The notes under the pieces were generated by a model, which saw nothing but the letters and a program-made list of their open reading frames with translations, made no database searches and was not told where the DNA came from. Shown here one piece after another: positions 1-5,769 of a DNA stretch of 6,594 nucleotides. Every line of letters starts with the position of its first letter. The first letter of the stretch is position 1. The DNA comes from JBMYQA01 sp049600855 (GTDB lineage: Bacteria; Bacteroidota; Bacteroidia; Cytophagales; Flammeovirgaceae). Location: positions 1-6,594 of the forward strand of contig JBMYQA010000323.1 in the NCBI GenBank assembly GCA_049600855.1, written 5' to 3'. Position numbers and translations under genes: made by a program.

Positions 1-13
1 TTAATGGGCACGT

Positions 14-40
14 AGATTTCTCCCGCTGGTCGAAATGACA
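14..40. repeat. Short intergenic repeat of the Bacteroidota type (probable)
   Basis: Read on the minus strand, this stretch begins TGTCATTTCGACC and ends GGGAGAAATCT, with an imperfect TTTC/GAAA dyad at its centre. From memory, near-identical GTCATTTCGA...GAGAAATCT units are scattered between genes in many Bacteroidota genomes. Only one copy is visible here, so repeat status rests on that recollection and not on this window. It lies between the left edge and the hydrolase gene and contains no coding frame. Confidence 0.4.
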
Positions 41-140
41 AAGTGAGAATTGCTGAGAAATAAGTTAGCGTTGAGCAAACGGATAATTAACCCCTTAAAT
101 CAAATCAGTAACAAAAGCTTTTAGAGTCAACTTTTATGAT
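41..140 (+). other. Leader region of the hydrolase gene, no clear promoter
   Basis: This is the stretch between the short repeat and the first start codon. I see no TAnnTTTG or TATAAT-like element at convincing spacing and no Shine-Dalgarno sequence, which is normal for this phylum. An out-of-frame ATG at 136 runs into a stop after two codons and is not a competing start. Confidence 0.4.
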
Positions 141-1178
141 ATGATTAAACAATTACGAGTCGGAACCTTCAATCTATTTAATTTGGTGTTGCCCAATACC
201 AAGTATTACGATAAACGAGAGTATTCATTGGGAAAGTATAAAAAGAAGGCGAGGTGGATCAATGAGCAATTGAAAAAGATGCGGGCAGATATTGTCGGGT
301 TTCAGGAAATATTTCATGAAGAGGCCATTAAAGGATTGCTTTCTCGAAATTCGGCTTACAAAGAGGCACATGTAATTACCACACCACCTTCGGGAAAAAA
401 GCCTGTAGTCGGATTGCTCTCCAAGTTTCCCATTAAAAACTATGAAGTCATCACTGATTTTCCCGAAAAAATTGATTTATTAGATGATGAAGAAGAAAGT
501 ACAGATCACATCATTCCATTACAAAAGTTTTCCCGACCAGTTTTGAGAGCGGAAATCGCATTAGCCGATGATTTTATCATTTCTGTTTTTGTTATCCATT
601 TAAAATCAAAACGTCCTGTTTATCCCAACGGGATTGACGAACACAATCCAATAGAAAAATCAAAAGGACAATTAAGGGCATTAATTAAACGGGCATCGGA
701 GGCCAATGCGATTCGGCAAATCTTTATCAAGCATCGCCTAGAATACCCTGATTATCCCGTAGTTGTTTTAGGAGATTTGAATGATTCAGGAGGGGCGGTG
801 ACTACTAATTTGATTGCGGGCGAACGGCCTTGGGTGCATAAGCCAACAGGGGTGAAATTTAAAGATTGGATGGAATTGAAGAAAATGAGCTGGTCAGTGT
901 TATTGCATAATTGCAAGAATATTCAGGCACGCCAAAGTTTTAAAGATTTGTATTATACCCACATCTACAATGGGCATCACGAGTGTTTGGATCATATTTT
1001 AGTGAGTAACGAGTTTGCCGACTCAAATAAAAACCGAATAGGCAGAGTCATGAACATCCAAGTGTTTAACGACCATCTGATTGATGAAACGCTGAGCGGT
1101 GATGCTGTGCCGATTTGGCAATCAGACCACGGTCAAGTGGTAGCGAGCATTGAGTTTGATCGGCTTGATGATGAATAA
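141..1178 (+). CDS. Endonuclease/exonuclease/phosphatase-family hydrolase
   Basis: A 345-residue protein with the DNase I-like metal-dependent phosphodiesterase fold. The family cleaves phosphodiester or phosphomonoester bonds in nucleic acids, lipids or inositol phosphates; the substrate cannot be told here. All hallmark positions are visible: TFNLFNL with Asn11 near the N-terminus, FQEI with metal-binding Glu56, IHLKS with His153, the GDLND motif at 211-215 (Asp212, Asn214), CLDHILVS with Asp284-His285, and the C-terminal SDH at 328-330. Length is normal for the family. There is no signal peptide or membrane helix, so it is probably cytoplasmic. An insert-like Lys/Trp-rich stretch lies around 230-265, between GDLND and LDH. 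It is convergent with the flotillin gene (67 bp between stop codons), so a shared operon is excluded and functional linkage is doubtful. Confidence 0.9.
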   Translation: MIKQLRVGTFNLFNLVLPNTKYYDKREYSLGKYKKKARWINEQLKKMRADIVGFQEIFHEEAIKGLLSRNSAYKEAHVITTPPSGKKPVVGLLSKFPIKNYEVITDFPEKIDLLDDEEESTDHIIPLQKFSRPVLRAEIALADDFIISVFVIHLKSKRPVYPNGIDEHNPIEKSKGQLRALIKRASEANAIRQIFIKHRLEYPDYPVVVLGDLNDSGGAVTTNLIAGERPWVHKPTGVKFKDWMELKKMSWSVLLHNCKNIQARQSFKDLYYTHIYNGHHECLDHILVSNEFADSNKNRIGRVMNIQVFNDHLIDETLSGDAVPIWQSDHGQVVASIEFDRLDDE

Positions 1179-1190
1179 CCTAACCCGCGA

Positions 1191-1225
1191 AATATAAAAA
1201 GGGCAGCTTCAGAGGAAACTGCCCC
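1191..1225 (-). terminator. Intrinsic terminator of the flotillin operon
   Basis: GGGCAG (1201-1206) pairs with CTGCCC (1219-1224); inside, TTC (1208-1210) pairs with GAA (1215-1217) across one mismatch, leaving a four-base loop. Read on the minus strand, the stem is followed directly by TTTTTATATTT, the U-tract of a Rho-independent terminator, about 20 bases after the flotillin stop codon. On the plus strand the stem is followed by CAAGGTTTG, so it is a poor terminator for the hydrolase gene. Confidence 0.85.
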
Positions 1226-1245
1226 AAGGTTTGAACGATATCTTT

Positions 1246-3450
1246 TTATAAGAAACTAGCTACTTCTGAATCGCCAATTCCGGCATGTTTTACCGTTTCC
1301 ATTAATTTGCTGATGATTCCTTTAGAATCCTCATCTTTAGCCATAGTTCCCATTTTGAGGAGCAGGGCAGAGAGACTCAGGTTTTTGATGTCTTCCGTTT
1401 TTAAGCCAAACTGCTTAATGAATGACTGAATGCGCTCGGTTACGGGTTGAGCACCATTCCCTAACAAGTTGGTCTTTAACTCGGTTAGTGTGTCACTTCC
1501 TTGTAAGTAACCATCAACGGTTTTACCCTTGGCAATGGCATTCATGATATTTTGGAAGAACATCGTCTCACCACCAATGATATCAATGTTTGCAGATTTT
1601 AATGCTTCAGCCAATACCGCAGCTTGTGCCTCCGCTAAGTCTTTTTGTACATTGATTTTCGCCAATTGAATTTCTTTCTGAGCAGCCAAGTTGAGTCTGA
1701 ATTTCTCCATTTCAGTGGTTACTCCATCAGCGGCTTTCATGGCCTCAGCTTCGGCTTTAATACGTTGTGCTTCTACCAATGCCTTTTTCTCCATTACGGT
1801 AGCTTCAGCCAAACCATATTTCTCTTCGGCTTCTGCTTTCGCTGATAAGCCAGTAGCTTCGGCAAGCATGCGTTTTTCGGTGACCTCAGCCTCCGCAGAA
1901 CCTTTCTTGATGGCTAAATCAGCATCTACTAAACCAATTTTTTCATTGGCTTTCGCTTGAGCCTCACCACGCATTTCGATTCCTTTAGCTTCCGCTTCTG
2001 CTTTTGCTTCAATCACCTGAGCTTCCGCTTCACCTTTCTTCGCTTCCGCTTCTGCTTTCGCTTCCATGACTTGCGCTTCTGCTAAACCATGTGCTGCAAT
2101 TTCAGCGGCATTGGCATCTGCCATGGTTTTCTTCGCTACAGCTTTGTTTTCTGAAGCCTTCATTTCCGCCTCTGCTTCTAATACTTCCTGCTCTGTTTTG
2201 AACTTGGCTGCTTCTTTAGCGGCTTCCGCAGATTTCAGTTCTTTAACCAAAGACTCTTCTGCATTTTTCTCAGCAATTTTGATGGCTACGGCTTTTTCAC
2301 GCTCAGCGGAAGCCATTGCCCGCGTATCCTTGATTTTCTCTTCTTCTTGAACTACGGCACGCTCCACTTCCACACGCTCACGAATGACATCTTGAATATT
2401 TTTACGCTCTTCCTCGATGGCTTTTTCTTTGGCAATTCGAGCCAGCTCCACCACGCGCTCACGTTCATTGATCTCCAAATCTTTAGCCTGAACTACCTTT
2501 TCAGTTTCTACGGCTTCCGTTTTCTCTTTACTCTTCTCTGCCACAATAATCTGACGCGATTTGTTGTGCTCCATCACGCCAATTTCCTCCTCTGCCTGAA
2601 TACGAGCCTGCTCACTCTTCAAACGTTCTTCCTGACGCACTTTTTCTGCTTCGGCATCTTCGCGTGAAGTAATAATGGCAATCTCACGCTTTTGTTTGGC
2701 TTCCGCTTCGGCTTGTTGCTTTTCTAACTCTAATACAGCCTCTTGCGCACTAACATCCTGTTGCTTGATTTTTTTCCTCTCCTCATTTTGGATTTGGTTT
2801 GCCAAGATGTGTTGCGTAGCGGTTAAATCCGTGATCTTCTTAATACCCTCTGCATCTAAGATATTTTGCGCATCAAGGTGTTCAATATCAGTTTGCTCTA
2901 GGTAGTCAATGGCACAGTCATCTAAAATGTAGCCGTTAAGATCTTTTCCAATCACATGGATAACTTCTTTTTTGAACTCATCCCTTTGATTGTATAAGTC
3001 AACAAAATCAAAGCGCTTTCCTACCGTTTTTAATGCCTCTGAGAACTTAGATTCAAATAAGTTAAATAATAACTCTCGATCTGATGCTCTTGCACTTCCT
3101 ATTGATTGAGCGACTTTCTCAACATCGGTAATACTTCGGTTAACTCTAACATAAAAAGCCACTCGGATATCTGCTCTTAAGTTGTCCTGACAGATCAATC
3201 CATTTCCCTGCTCTCTTGAAATTTCGATGGTTTTAATGGAAATATCCATCATCTCCATTCTATGGAAGATCGGGATCACGTATATTCCGTTAAAAGCAAC
3301 CTTTAATCCTCCAATTCCAGTTCTTACAAGAGCTTGTCCTTGTGGAACCTTTTTGTAGGCCTTGGCAATTAAAATAAGTACACCTAGTATAACGATAATA
3401 ATCACCGAGATAACTACCGAACCTAAGTTTTGAAGAATGTCTAACAACAT
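1246..3450 (-). CDS. Flotillin-like SPFH/band-7 membrane scaffold protein (YqiK type)
   Basis: A 734-residue flotillin. Residues 10-30 form a strongly hydrophobic helix that anchors the N-terminus in the membrane. An SPFH/PHB domain follows (about 33-190: PQGQALVRTG, IPIFHRME, AFYVRVN, KDLNGYILDD). A very long Glu/Ala/Lys-rich coiled coil covers about 215-615, followed by a flotillin C-terminal segment with IDIIGGETMFFQNI at 622-635 and a final helical region to 734. Flotillins assemble into large membrane cages that organise microdomains; that role is family knowledge. As I recall, E. coli YqiK is about 550 residues, so this coiled coil is clearly extended. An 18-residue tandem repeat, AEAQV(M/I)EAKAEAEAK..., occupies 457-474 and 475-492. 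It is the last gene of its operon, 40 bp after the YqiJ-like gene, which is the conserved yqiJ-yqiK arrangement. Confidence 0.93.
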   Translation of the reverse strand: MLLDILQNLGSVVISVIIIVILGVLILIAKAYKKVPQGQALVRTGIGGLKVAFNGIYVIPIFHRMEMMDISIKTIEISREQGNGLICQDNLRADIRVAFYVRVNRSITDVEKVAQSIGSARASDRELLFNLFESKFSEALKTVGKRFDFVDLYNQRDEFKKEVIHVIGKDLNGYILDDCAIDYLEQTDIEHLDAQNILDAEGIKKITDLTATQHILANQIQNEERKKIKQQDVSAQEAVLELEKQQAEAEAKQKREIAIITSREDAEAEKVRQEERLKSEQARIQAEEEIGVMEHNKSRQIIVAEKSKEKTEAVETEKVVQAKDLEINERERVVELARIAKEKAIEEERKNIQDVIRERVEVERAVVQEEEKIKDTRAMASAEREKAVAIKIAEKNAEESLVKELKSAEAAKEAAKFKTEQEVLEAEAEMKASENKAVAKKTMADANAAEIAAHGLAEAQVMEAKAEAEAKKGEAEAQVIEAKAEAEAKGIEMRGEAQAKANEKIGLVDADLAIKKGSAEAEVTEKRMLAEATGLSAKAEAEEKYGLAEATVMEKKALVEAQRIKAEAEAMKAADGVTTEMEKFRLNLAAQKEIQLAKINVQKDLAEAQAAVLAEALKSANIDIIGGETMFFQNIMNAIAKGKTVDGYLQGSDTLTELKTNLLGNGAQPVTERIQSFIKQFGLKTEDIKNLSLSALLLKMGTMAKDEDSKGIISKLMETVKHAGIGDSEVASFL
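1975..2082 (-). repeat. Two 54-bp in-frame tandem units in the flotillin coiled coil
   Basis: Bases 2029-2082 and 1975-2028 encode two consecutive 18-residue units (457-474 and 475-492) sharing AEAQV, then M or I, then EAKAEAEAK. The DNA copies differ at synonymous and a few nonsynonymous positions, so the duplication is not brand-new. Eighteen residues equal five turns of an ideal alpha helix, so such a duplication lengthens the rod while keeping helix phase. Degenerate relatives of the unit continue to about residue 570. Confidence 0.7.
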
Positions 3451-3490
3451 GGTTGATGAATTTAATTGATTAATAAATTAATTTTTTTGA

Positions 3491-4135
3491 TTACTGATTT
3501 GAGTGTTCAACAATATAGTAATTACCATCCTCAACATATTCTAAAATCAAAGCATGCTCACCTTTCTTTAATTCAACTCCTTCAACAGCTTTTATATTAA
3601 TAAGTTGATGATATTTCTCTCCGTTTACTTCTGCTTGACCTAAATATTTATCAGAAGCACCTACTTTCACTTCACAGAGTTTACCGATTACATTAGTGTC
3701 CTCTTCTTTATTTAATGCTTTAAATACTTTGGCAAATGGCCACGAACTAAACTTCGTTAAAAATAAAGAGACAATAATTAATGGAATAGCAAATCCTGCG
3801 GCTAGTAAACCCGATGAATTCTGCATAAAGTGATTAAATAAAATAGAACCTACCCACATGTAGAGACTTAAAAAAGTCATAATGATCATGAATGGGGCTT
3901 CTCCAATATTGAAGAAGTGTAGTAGCTTTCCAAAGCTAAATCCACCATGATGTCCAGCATCTATATCCGCATCCATATCTACATCCACATCAGCATCTAC
4001 ATCCACATCAATGCTTAGGAAGTCTAAATCGAGCAGCCCTAAAAATACAGTTAACCAATAAAACAAAACTAAACCTAGTAATAAGGTGTAGGGAAAATTA
4101 ACTGCCCTCAATGATTCTTCTAAAAGCTCCCACAT
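3491..4135 (-). CDS. YqiJ-like membrane protein with C-terminal OB-fold, flotillin partner
   Basis: A 214-residue protein. Residues 13-36 form a first membrane helix. An alternating Asp tract (nine Asp at every second position, 43-59) and GHHGG (61-65) come next. Two more helices lie at about 80-101 and 108-127, and the C-terminal part (about 148-212) is beta-rich, with GKLCEVKVG, GQAEVNGE and HALILEYVEDGNYYIVE, as expected for an OB-fold of the YqiJ/NfeD kind. Such proteins are classically encoded next to flotillins and are thought to work with them at the membrane. The gene is 40 bp upstream of the full-length flotillin on the same strand. A TATACTTG motif lies 33 bp before its start, so the pair may also be transcribed separately. 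Assignment to the YqiJ group rests on layout and context, not on an alignment. Confidence 0.82.
   Translation of the reverse strand: MWELLEESLRAVNFPYTLLLGLVLFYWLTVFLGLLDLDFLSIDVDVDADVDVDMDADIDAGHHGGFSFGKLLHFFNIGEAPFMIIMTFLSLYMWVGSILFNHFMQNSSGLLAAGFAIPLIIVSLFLTKFSSWPFAKVFKALNKEEDTNVIGKLCEVKVGASDKYLGQAEVNGEKYHQLINIKAVEGVELKKGEHALILEYVEDGNYYIVEHSNQ
3959..4009 (-). repeat. Hexanucleotide-like repeat encoding an alternating Asp tract
   Basis: On the coding strand this stretch is a run of imperfect six-base GA(T/C)(G/A)TN-like units, encoding Asp followed by Val, Ala, Met or Ile nine times (residues 43-59 of the YqiJ-like protein). Six-base units preserve the reading frame, so a change in copy number would alter tract length but not break the gene. 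The tract sits in the first loop, between membrane helices 1 and 2. Confidence 0.75.
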
Positions 4136-4167
4136 AGTTCTTCAAATTAAAGATGTTGTTGGTTAAA

Positions 4168-4175
4168 CAAGTATA
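4168..4175 (-). promoter_or_regulatory. Promoter-like TATACTTG before the YqiJ-like gene
   Basis: In the 56-bp gap before the YqiJ-like gene the minus strand reads TATACTTG, one base from the Bacteroidota -7 consensus TAnnTTTG, 33 bp upstream of the ATG. An ATTG lies about 17 bases further upstream, a passable -33 element. The same octamer occurs upstream of the PH-like gene, and a one-base variant upstream of the small membrane protein. An internal promoter for the YqiJ-like/flotillin pair is the inference; no transcript evidence is available. Confidence 0.4.
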
Positions 4176-4191
4176 AATAAAAGTTCCGAAA

Positions 4192-4734
4192 TCAATGCAC
4201 TTTCACGCGGTCAATTGCTAAGTCATCCAAAATAAATCCGTAGAGATCAGCGCCAATCCTGCTGACAATTTCCATTTTCAAGCGCTCTCGATTCGATTTC
4301 CAGTTTTCAGCATTTGTTTGATTAAAAATAGTAATTATTGCATGTTCAAATAGTTCTTTAAATCTAGGAAGAACTTTCGATTCAATGGTATCATCACCAA
4401 TCCAAAATGCCGCTTTTAACACATCCTTTTCATTTCCATTAATTCTTACATAAAAAGTAAATCTACCTTCTAACTTACAATTGTCTTTTAGTTTCCAATG
4501 TTCTCTTCCAGATTTTTCAATTGTAATTACCTTTGTTTTGATATCTACCAACTTCGTTTGGTGTATAATCGGATATGCGATTATGCCGCTAAAAGCTGCT
4601 TTAGTCCTTCCAAATCCGGTCCTTAATAATGCTAAGCCTTGTGGAGCTTTTTTAAAAGATATTAAGTAGAGGACGGCTGGCGTAATTATGATGAAGCACA
4701 TTAAAAGTGTAAACCAATATAATTGCATATTCAT
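4192..4734 (-). CDS. Membrane-anchored SPFH-only protein, flotillin paralog without coiled coil
   Basis: A 180-residue protein. Residues 6-27 form an N-terminal membrane helix, and about 29-178 are an SPFH domain clearly related to the flotillin encoded downstream: KKAPQGLALLRTGFG matches KKVPQGQALVRTGIG, RFTFYVRING matches AFYVRVN, and GADLYGFILDDLAID matches GKDLNGYILDDCAID. It stops right after that last motif, where the flotillin goes on into LEQTDIEHLD and its coiled coil. No remnant of a coiled coil follows: the 56 bp to the next gene are AT-rich spacer. The start lies 6 bp after the stop codon of the soluble SPFH gene, so the two are surely co-transcribed and perhaps translationally coupled. 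Complete start-to-stop conservation of the domain argues for a functional short form. Its partner is inferred to be the full-length flotillin. Confidence 0.85.
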   Translation of the reverse strand: MNMQLYWFTLLMCFIIITPAVLYLISFKKAPQGLALLRTGFGRTKAAFSGIIAYPIIHQTKLVDIKTKVITIEKSGREHWKLKDNCKLEGRFTFYVRINGNEKDVLKAAFWIGDDTIESKVLPRFKELFEHAIITIFNQTNAENWKSNRERLKMEIVSRIGADLYGFILDDLAIDRVKVH

Positions 4735-4740
4735 AACTTA

Positions 4741-5223
4741 CTACTTATGAAGTTTAACCAATATATGATGAATTCCTAAGCCGTTTAAATCGTCACCAAT
4801 AATATTCCATATCTTACTTTGGAATTGCTCAATATCAGACAAAATATCTTCTTGAGCATAGTGAGTCGAAACTACTTCAAGCGCTTCATTAAACTTTGGA
4901 AACATCAAGCTTTCTAAATATCCTTCTTTAAAGGTTTCTTCTCCTCCAATGGCTTGTGCCACTTTCCTAATATCATGTTCATTTGGTAATACACTAAAAT
5001 AAAACGTAGCTTCTCCGTAGAGCTTTTCACCATCCTTTGTCATGAGCGGCCATTGTTTGTTTCTGGCAATCACCACTTTTTTCTCACTCAAATCAACCCG
5101 TTCCATTCGATGAAAGAAAGGAACGATGGCAATATTACCTTTTGTGATGGCTACAAACCTTCCAAAGCCGCTTCTTACGAGGCCTTGATTTGGTTTGGGG
5201 GATTTGAATGGAAATAGAGGCAT
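4741..5223 (-). CDS. Soluble SPFH-only protein, flotillin paralog without anchor or coiled coil
   Basis: A 160-residue protein that is almost nothing but an SPFH domain. PNQGLVRSGFGRF (11-23) corresponds to PQGQALVRTGIGG of the flotillin, IVPFFHRMERVDLS (33-46) to VIPIFHRMEMMDIS, DIRKVAQAIGG (84-94) to DVEKVAQSIGS, and IIGDDLNGLGIHHI (141-154) to VIGKDLNGYILDDC. There is no membrane helix: the N-terminus MPLFPFKSPKP is short and only mildly hydrophobic, and an in-frame stop lies a few codons before this ATG, so a longer N-terminus is excluded. It ends at the same domain position as its membrane-anchored neighbour, 6 bp downstream. How it reaches the membrane is unknown; assembly with the other SPFH proteins is the likeliest route. 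It is closer to the flotillin in the FHRME and KVAQ segments than the anchored short form is. Confidence 0.85.
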   Translation of the reverse strand: MPLFPFKSPKPNQGLVRSGFGRFVAITKGNIAIVPFFHRMERVDLSEKKVVIARNKQWPLMTKDGEKLYGEATFYFSVLPNEHDIRKVAQAIGGEETFKEGYLESLMFPKFNEALEVVSTHYAQEDILSDIEQFQSKIWNIIGDDLNGLGIHHILVKLHK

Positions 5224-5417
5224 TGTGTTTTGTTTTATTGCTTAATCATTTTCGATCTTCAGCTCATTAAAAATAAGACAACTTTAGTGTGCCCACCAAA
5301 AGACAATAGCATCTATTGCCCAAAAGTGGGGTGGTATAGCTACTTCCTGAAATTATTGGATTATTTTGGGATAGGATACGGGCACATGGTACATCCTATC
5401 CCGAATGTTAAAGGCAC
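5224..5417 (-). promoter_or_regulatory. Structured 194-bp gap between small membrane protein and SPFH genes
   Basis: There is no credible gene here on either strand. On the minus strand it begins right after the small ORF's stop codon and ends in an A-rich leader (AAACAAAACACA) before the SPFH start. It holds a perfect 10-bp stem (5368-5377 with 5393-5402, 15-base loop) and a second hairpin (5304-5309 with 5313-5318, 3-base loop) enclosed by CCCAC/GTGGG (5292-5296 with 5326-5330). Loop bases 5380-5386 are also complementary to 5288-5294, overlapping the outer stem. Neither stem is followed by a U-tract on the minus strand, so these are not standard terminators. An RNA processing, stability or attenuation element is possible. 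Confidence 0.4.
5368..5402. repeat. Perfect 10-bp inverted repeat
   Basis: GGGATAGGAT (5368-5377) and ATCCTATCCC (5393-5402) are exact inverse complements separated by 15 bases. The arm begins 15 bases after the stop codon of the small membrane protein gene in the direction of transcription. The sequence after it on the minus strand is AAAATAATCC, so no poly-U follows. It could be an RNA stem or a DNA-binding site. Confidence 0.7.
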
Positions 5418-5597
5418 TTAGTTGCCTTCATTTGCTAATAGGTGTTGACTGTCGAAAAACAGCAACTCGTCAAATTGCTCGTCTGGCTTGGTGGCTCTTT
5501 TTTCTACGAAAGTGACGGATTTGAAACGATCAATGGACATAAATAATTTGCCCAAAGAAAGTATCAATAAAACGATTAAAAATCCAAGTAGTATCAT
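5418..5597 (-). CDS. Small single-helix membrane protein, 59 residues
   Basis: A short open frame below usual length cutoffs. The translation starts MILLGFLIVLLILSLGKLF, a continuous hydrophobic helix over residues 2-19, followed by a charged soluble tail with RFKSVTFVEKR and an acidic, aromatic end (DEQFDELLFFDSQ) before NEGN and a TAA stop. This is a sensible membrane-protein layout, with an N-terminal anchor and a mixed-charge tail. The leader before its ATG (AACAAACACA) resembles that of the SPFH gene downstream (AACAAAACACA). It lies on the same strand as the SPFH genes, 194 bp upstream, with a promoter-like TATACTGG about 65 bp before its start. I do not recognise a family. It may be an accessory subunit of the flotillin assembly; that is inferred from position only. 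Confidence 0.65.
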   Translation of the reverse strand: MILLGFLIVLLILSLGKLFMSIDRFKSVTFVEKRATKPDEQFDELLFFDSQHLLANEGN

Positions 5598-5659
5598 TGT
5601 GTTTGTTGTTTAAGTGTTTGTGATCAATTAAAGTTACAATCTGTGATTTTTAGTTTTGT
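5598..5659 (-). other. Leader of the small membrane protein gene
   Basis: An AT-rich 62-bp stretch between the promoter-like motif and the small ORF. There is no Shine-Dalgarno sequence; the bases just before the ATG are A/C-rich, as elsewhere in this operon. No hairpin of note was seen. Confidence 0.4.
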
Positions 5660-5690
5660 CCAGTATAATTCATAACGGTTTTTGTGTGAA
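5660..5690 (-). promoter_or_regulatory. Candidate promoter of the small ORF and SPFH genes
   Basis: On the minus strand TGAATTATACTGG occupies 5672-5660. Eleven of its 13 bases match TGAAGTATACTTG upstream of the PH-like gene, and the distance to the start codon is nearly the same in both cases. TATACT (5667-5662) also has a TTCACA 17 bases upstream (5690-5685), which happens to fit a generic sigma-70 layout, although Bacteroidota promoters normally use -33 TTTG and -7 TAnnTTTG. The location, after a hairpin that follows the PH-like gene, suits the start of a new transcript. Confidence 0.45.
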
Positions 5691-5713
5691 AATCATTCGT
5701 CTGTTTTTGTGGT

Positions 5714-5762
5714 TATCGCCACAATTATCGCAGGTTTTTACACTGGAATAACTGTGGCAATA
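5714..5762 (-). ncRNA. 20-bp hairpin in the 3' untranslated region of the PH-like gene
   Basis: Arms 5743-5762 and 5714-5733 are inverted copies around a 9-base loop. In minus-strand RNA, 19 of 20 positions pair: 16 Watson-Crick, 3 G-U wobbles and one C-C mismatch. In plus-strand RNA the three wobbles become A-C mismatches, so the structure belongs to the minus-strand transcript. It begins 7 bases after the PH-like gene's stop codon. The sequence after it is ACCACAAAAAC, so it lacks the U-tract of an intrinsic terminator and is more likely a transcript-end or stability stem, or part of a small RNA. Confidence 0.5.
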
Positions 5763-5769
5763 GTTGGTA

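Noticed and set aside
141..1178. The hydrolase as a member of the flotillin system
   Set aside because: It is convergent with the flotillin gene and separated by the operon's terminator, and no sequence feature links it to membranes.
1645..2905. Several Ser/Ala/Phe-rich open frames on the plus strand opposite the flotillin gene
   Set aside because: They are antisense shadows of the Glu/Ala/Lys coiled-coil codons: GCT/TTC-rich complements stay open and give low-complexity Ala/Ser/Phe proteins without domains.
3959..4009. Asp-tract repeat as a phase-variation switch
   Set aside because: The unit is six bases, so slippage keeps the frame, and the copies are imperfect, which lowers slippage. 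Length variation is possible but not on/off switching.
4192..5223. The two short SPFH genes as one broken flotillin
   Set aside because: Each contains a complete SPFH domain from its first to last element, and the second has its own membrane helix, so they are duplicates and not fragments. No coiled-coil coding sequence lies between or after them.
5259..5312. Possible 17-residue leader peptide on the minus strand
   Set aside because: Its ATG lies in the loop of the small hairpin and no translation signal is visible. Frames of this length are expected by chance.
5230..5421. Plus-strand frame of about 63 codons in the gap before the soluble SPFH gene
   Set aside because: It runs through the hairpins, has no recognisable leader or domain, and has unconvincing composition. 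RNA structure on the opposite strand explains the region better.
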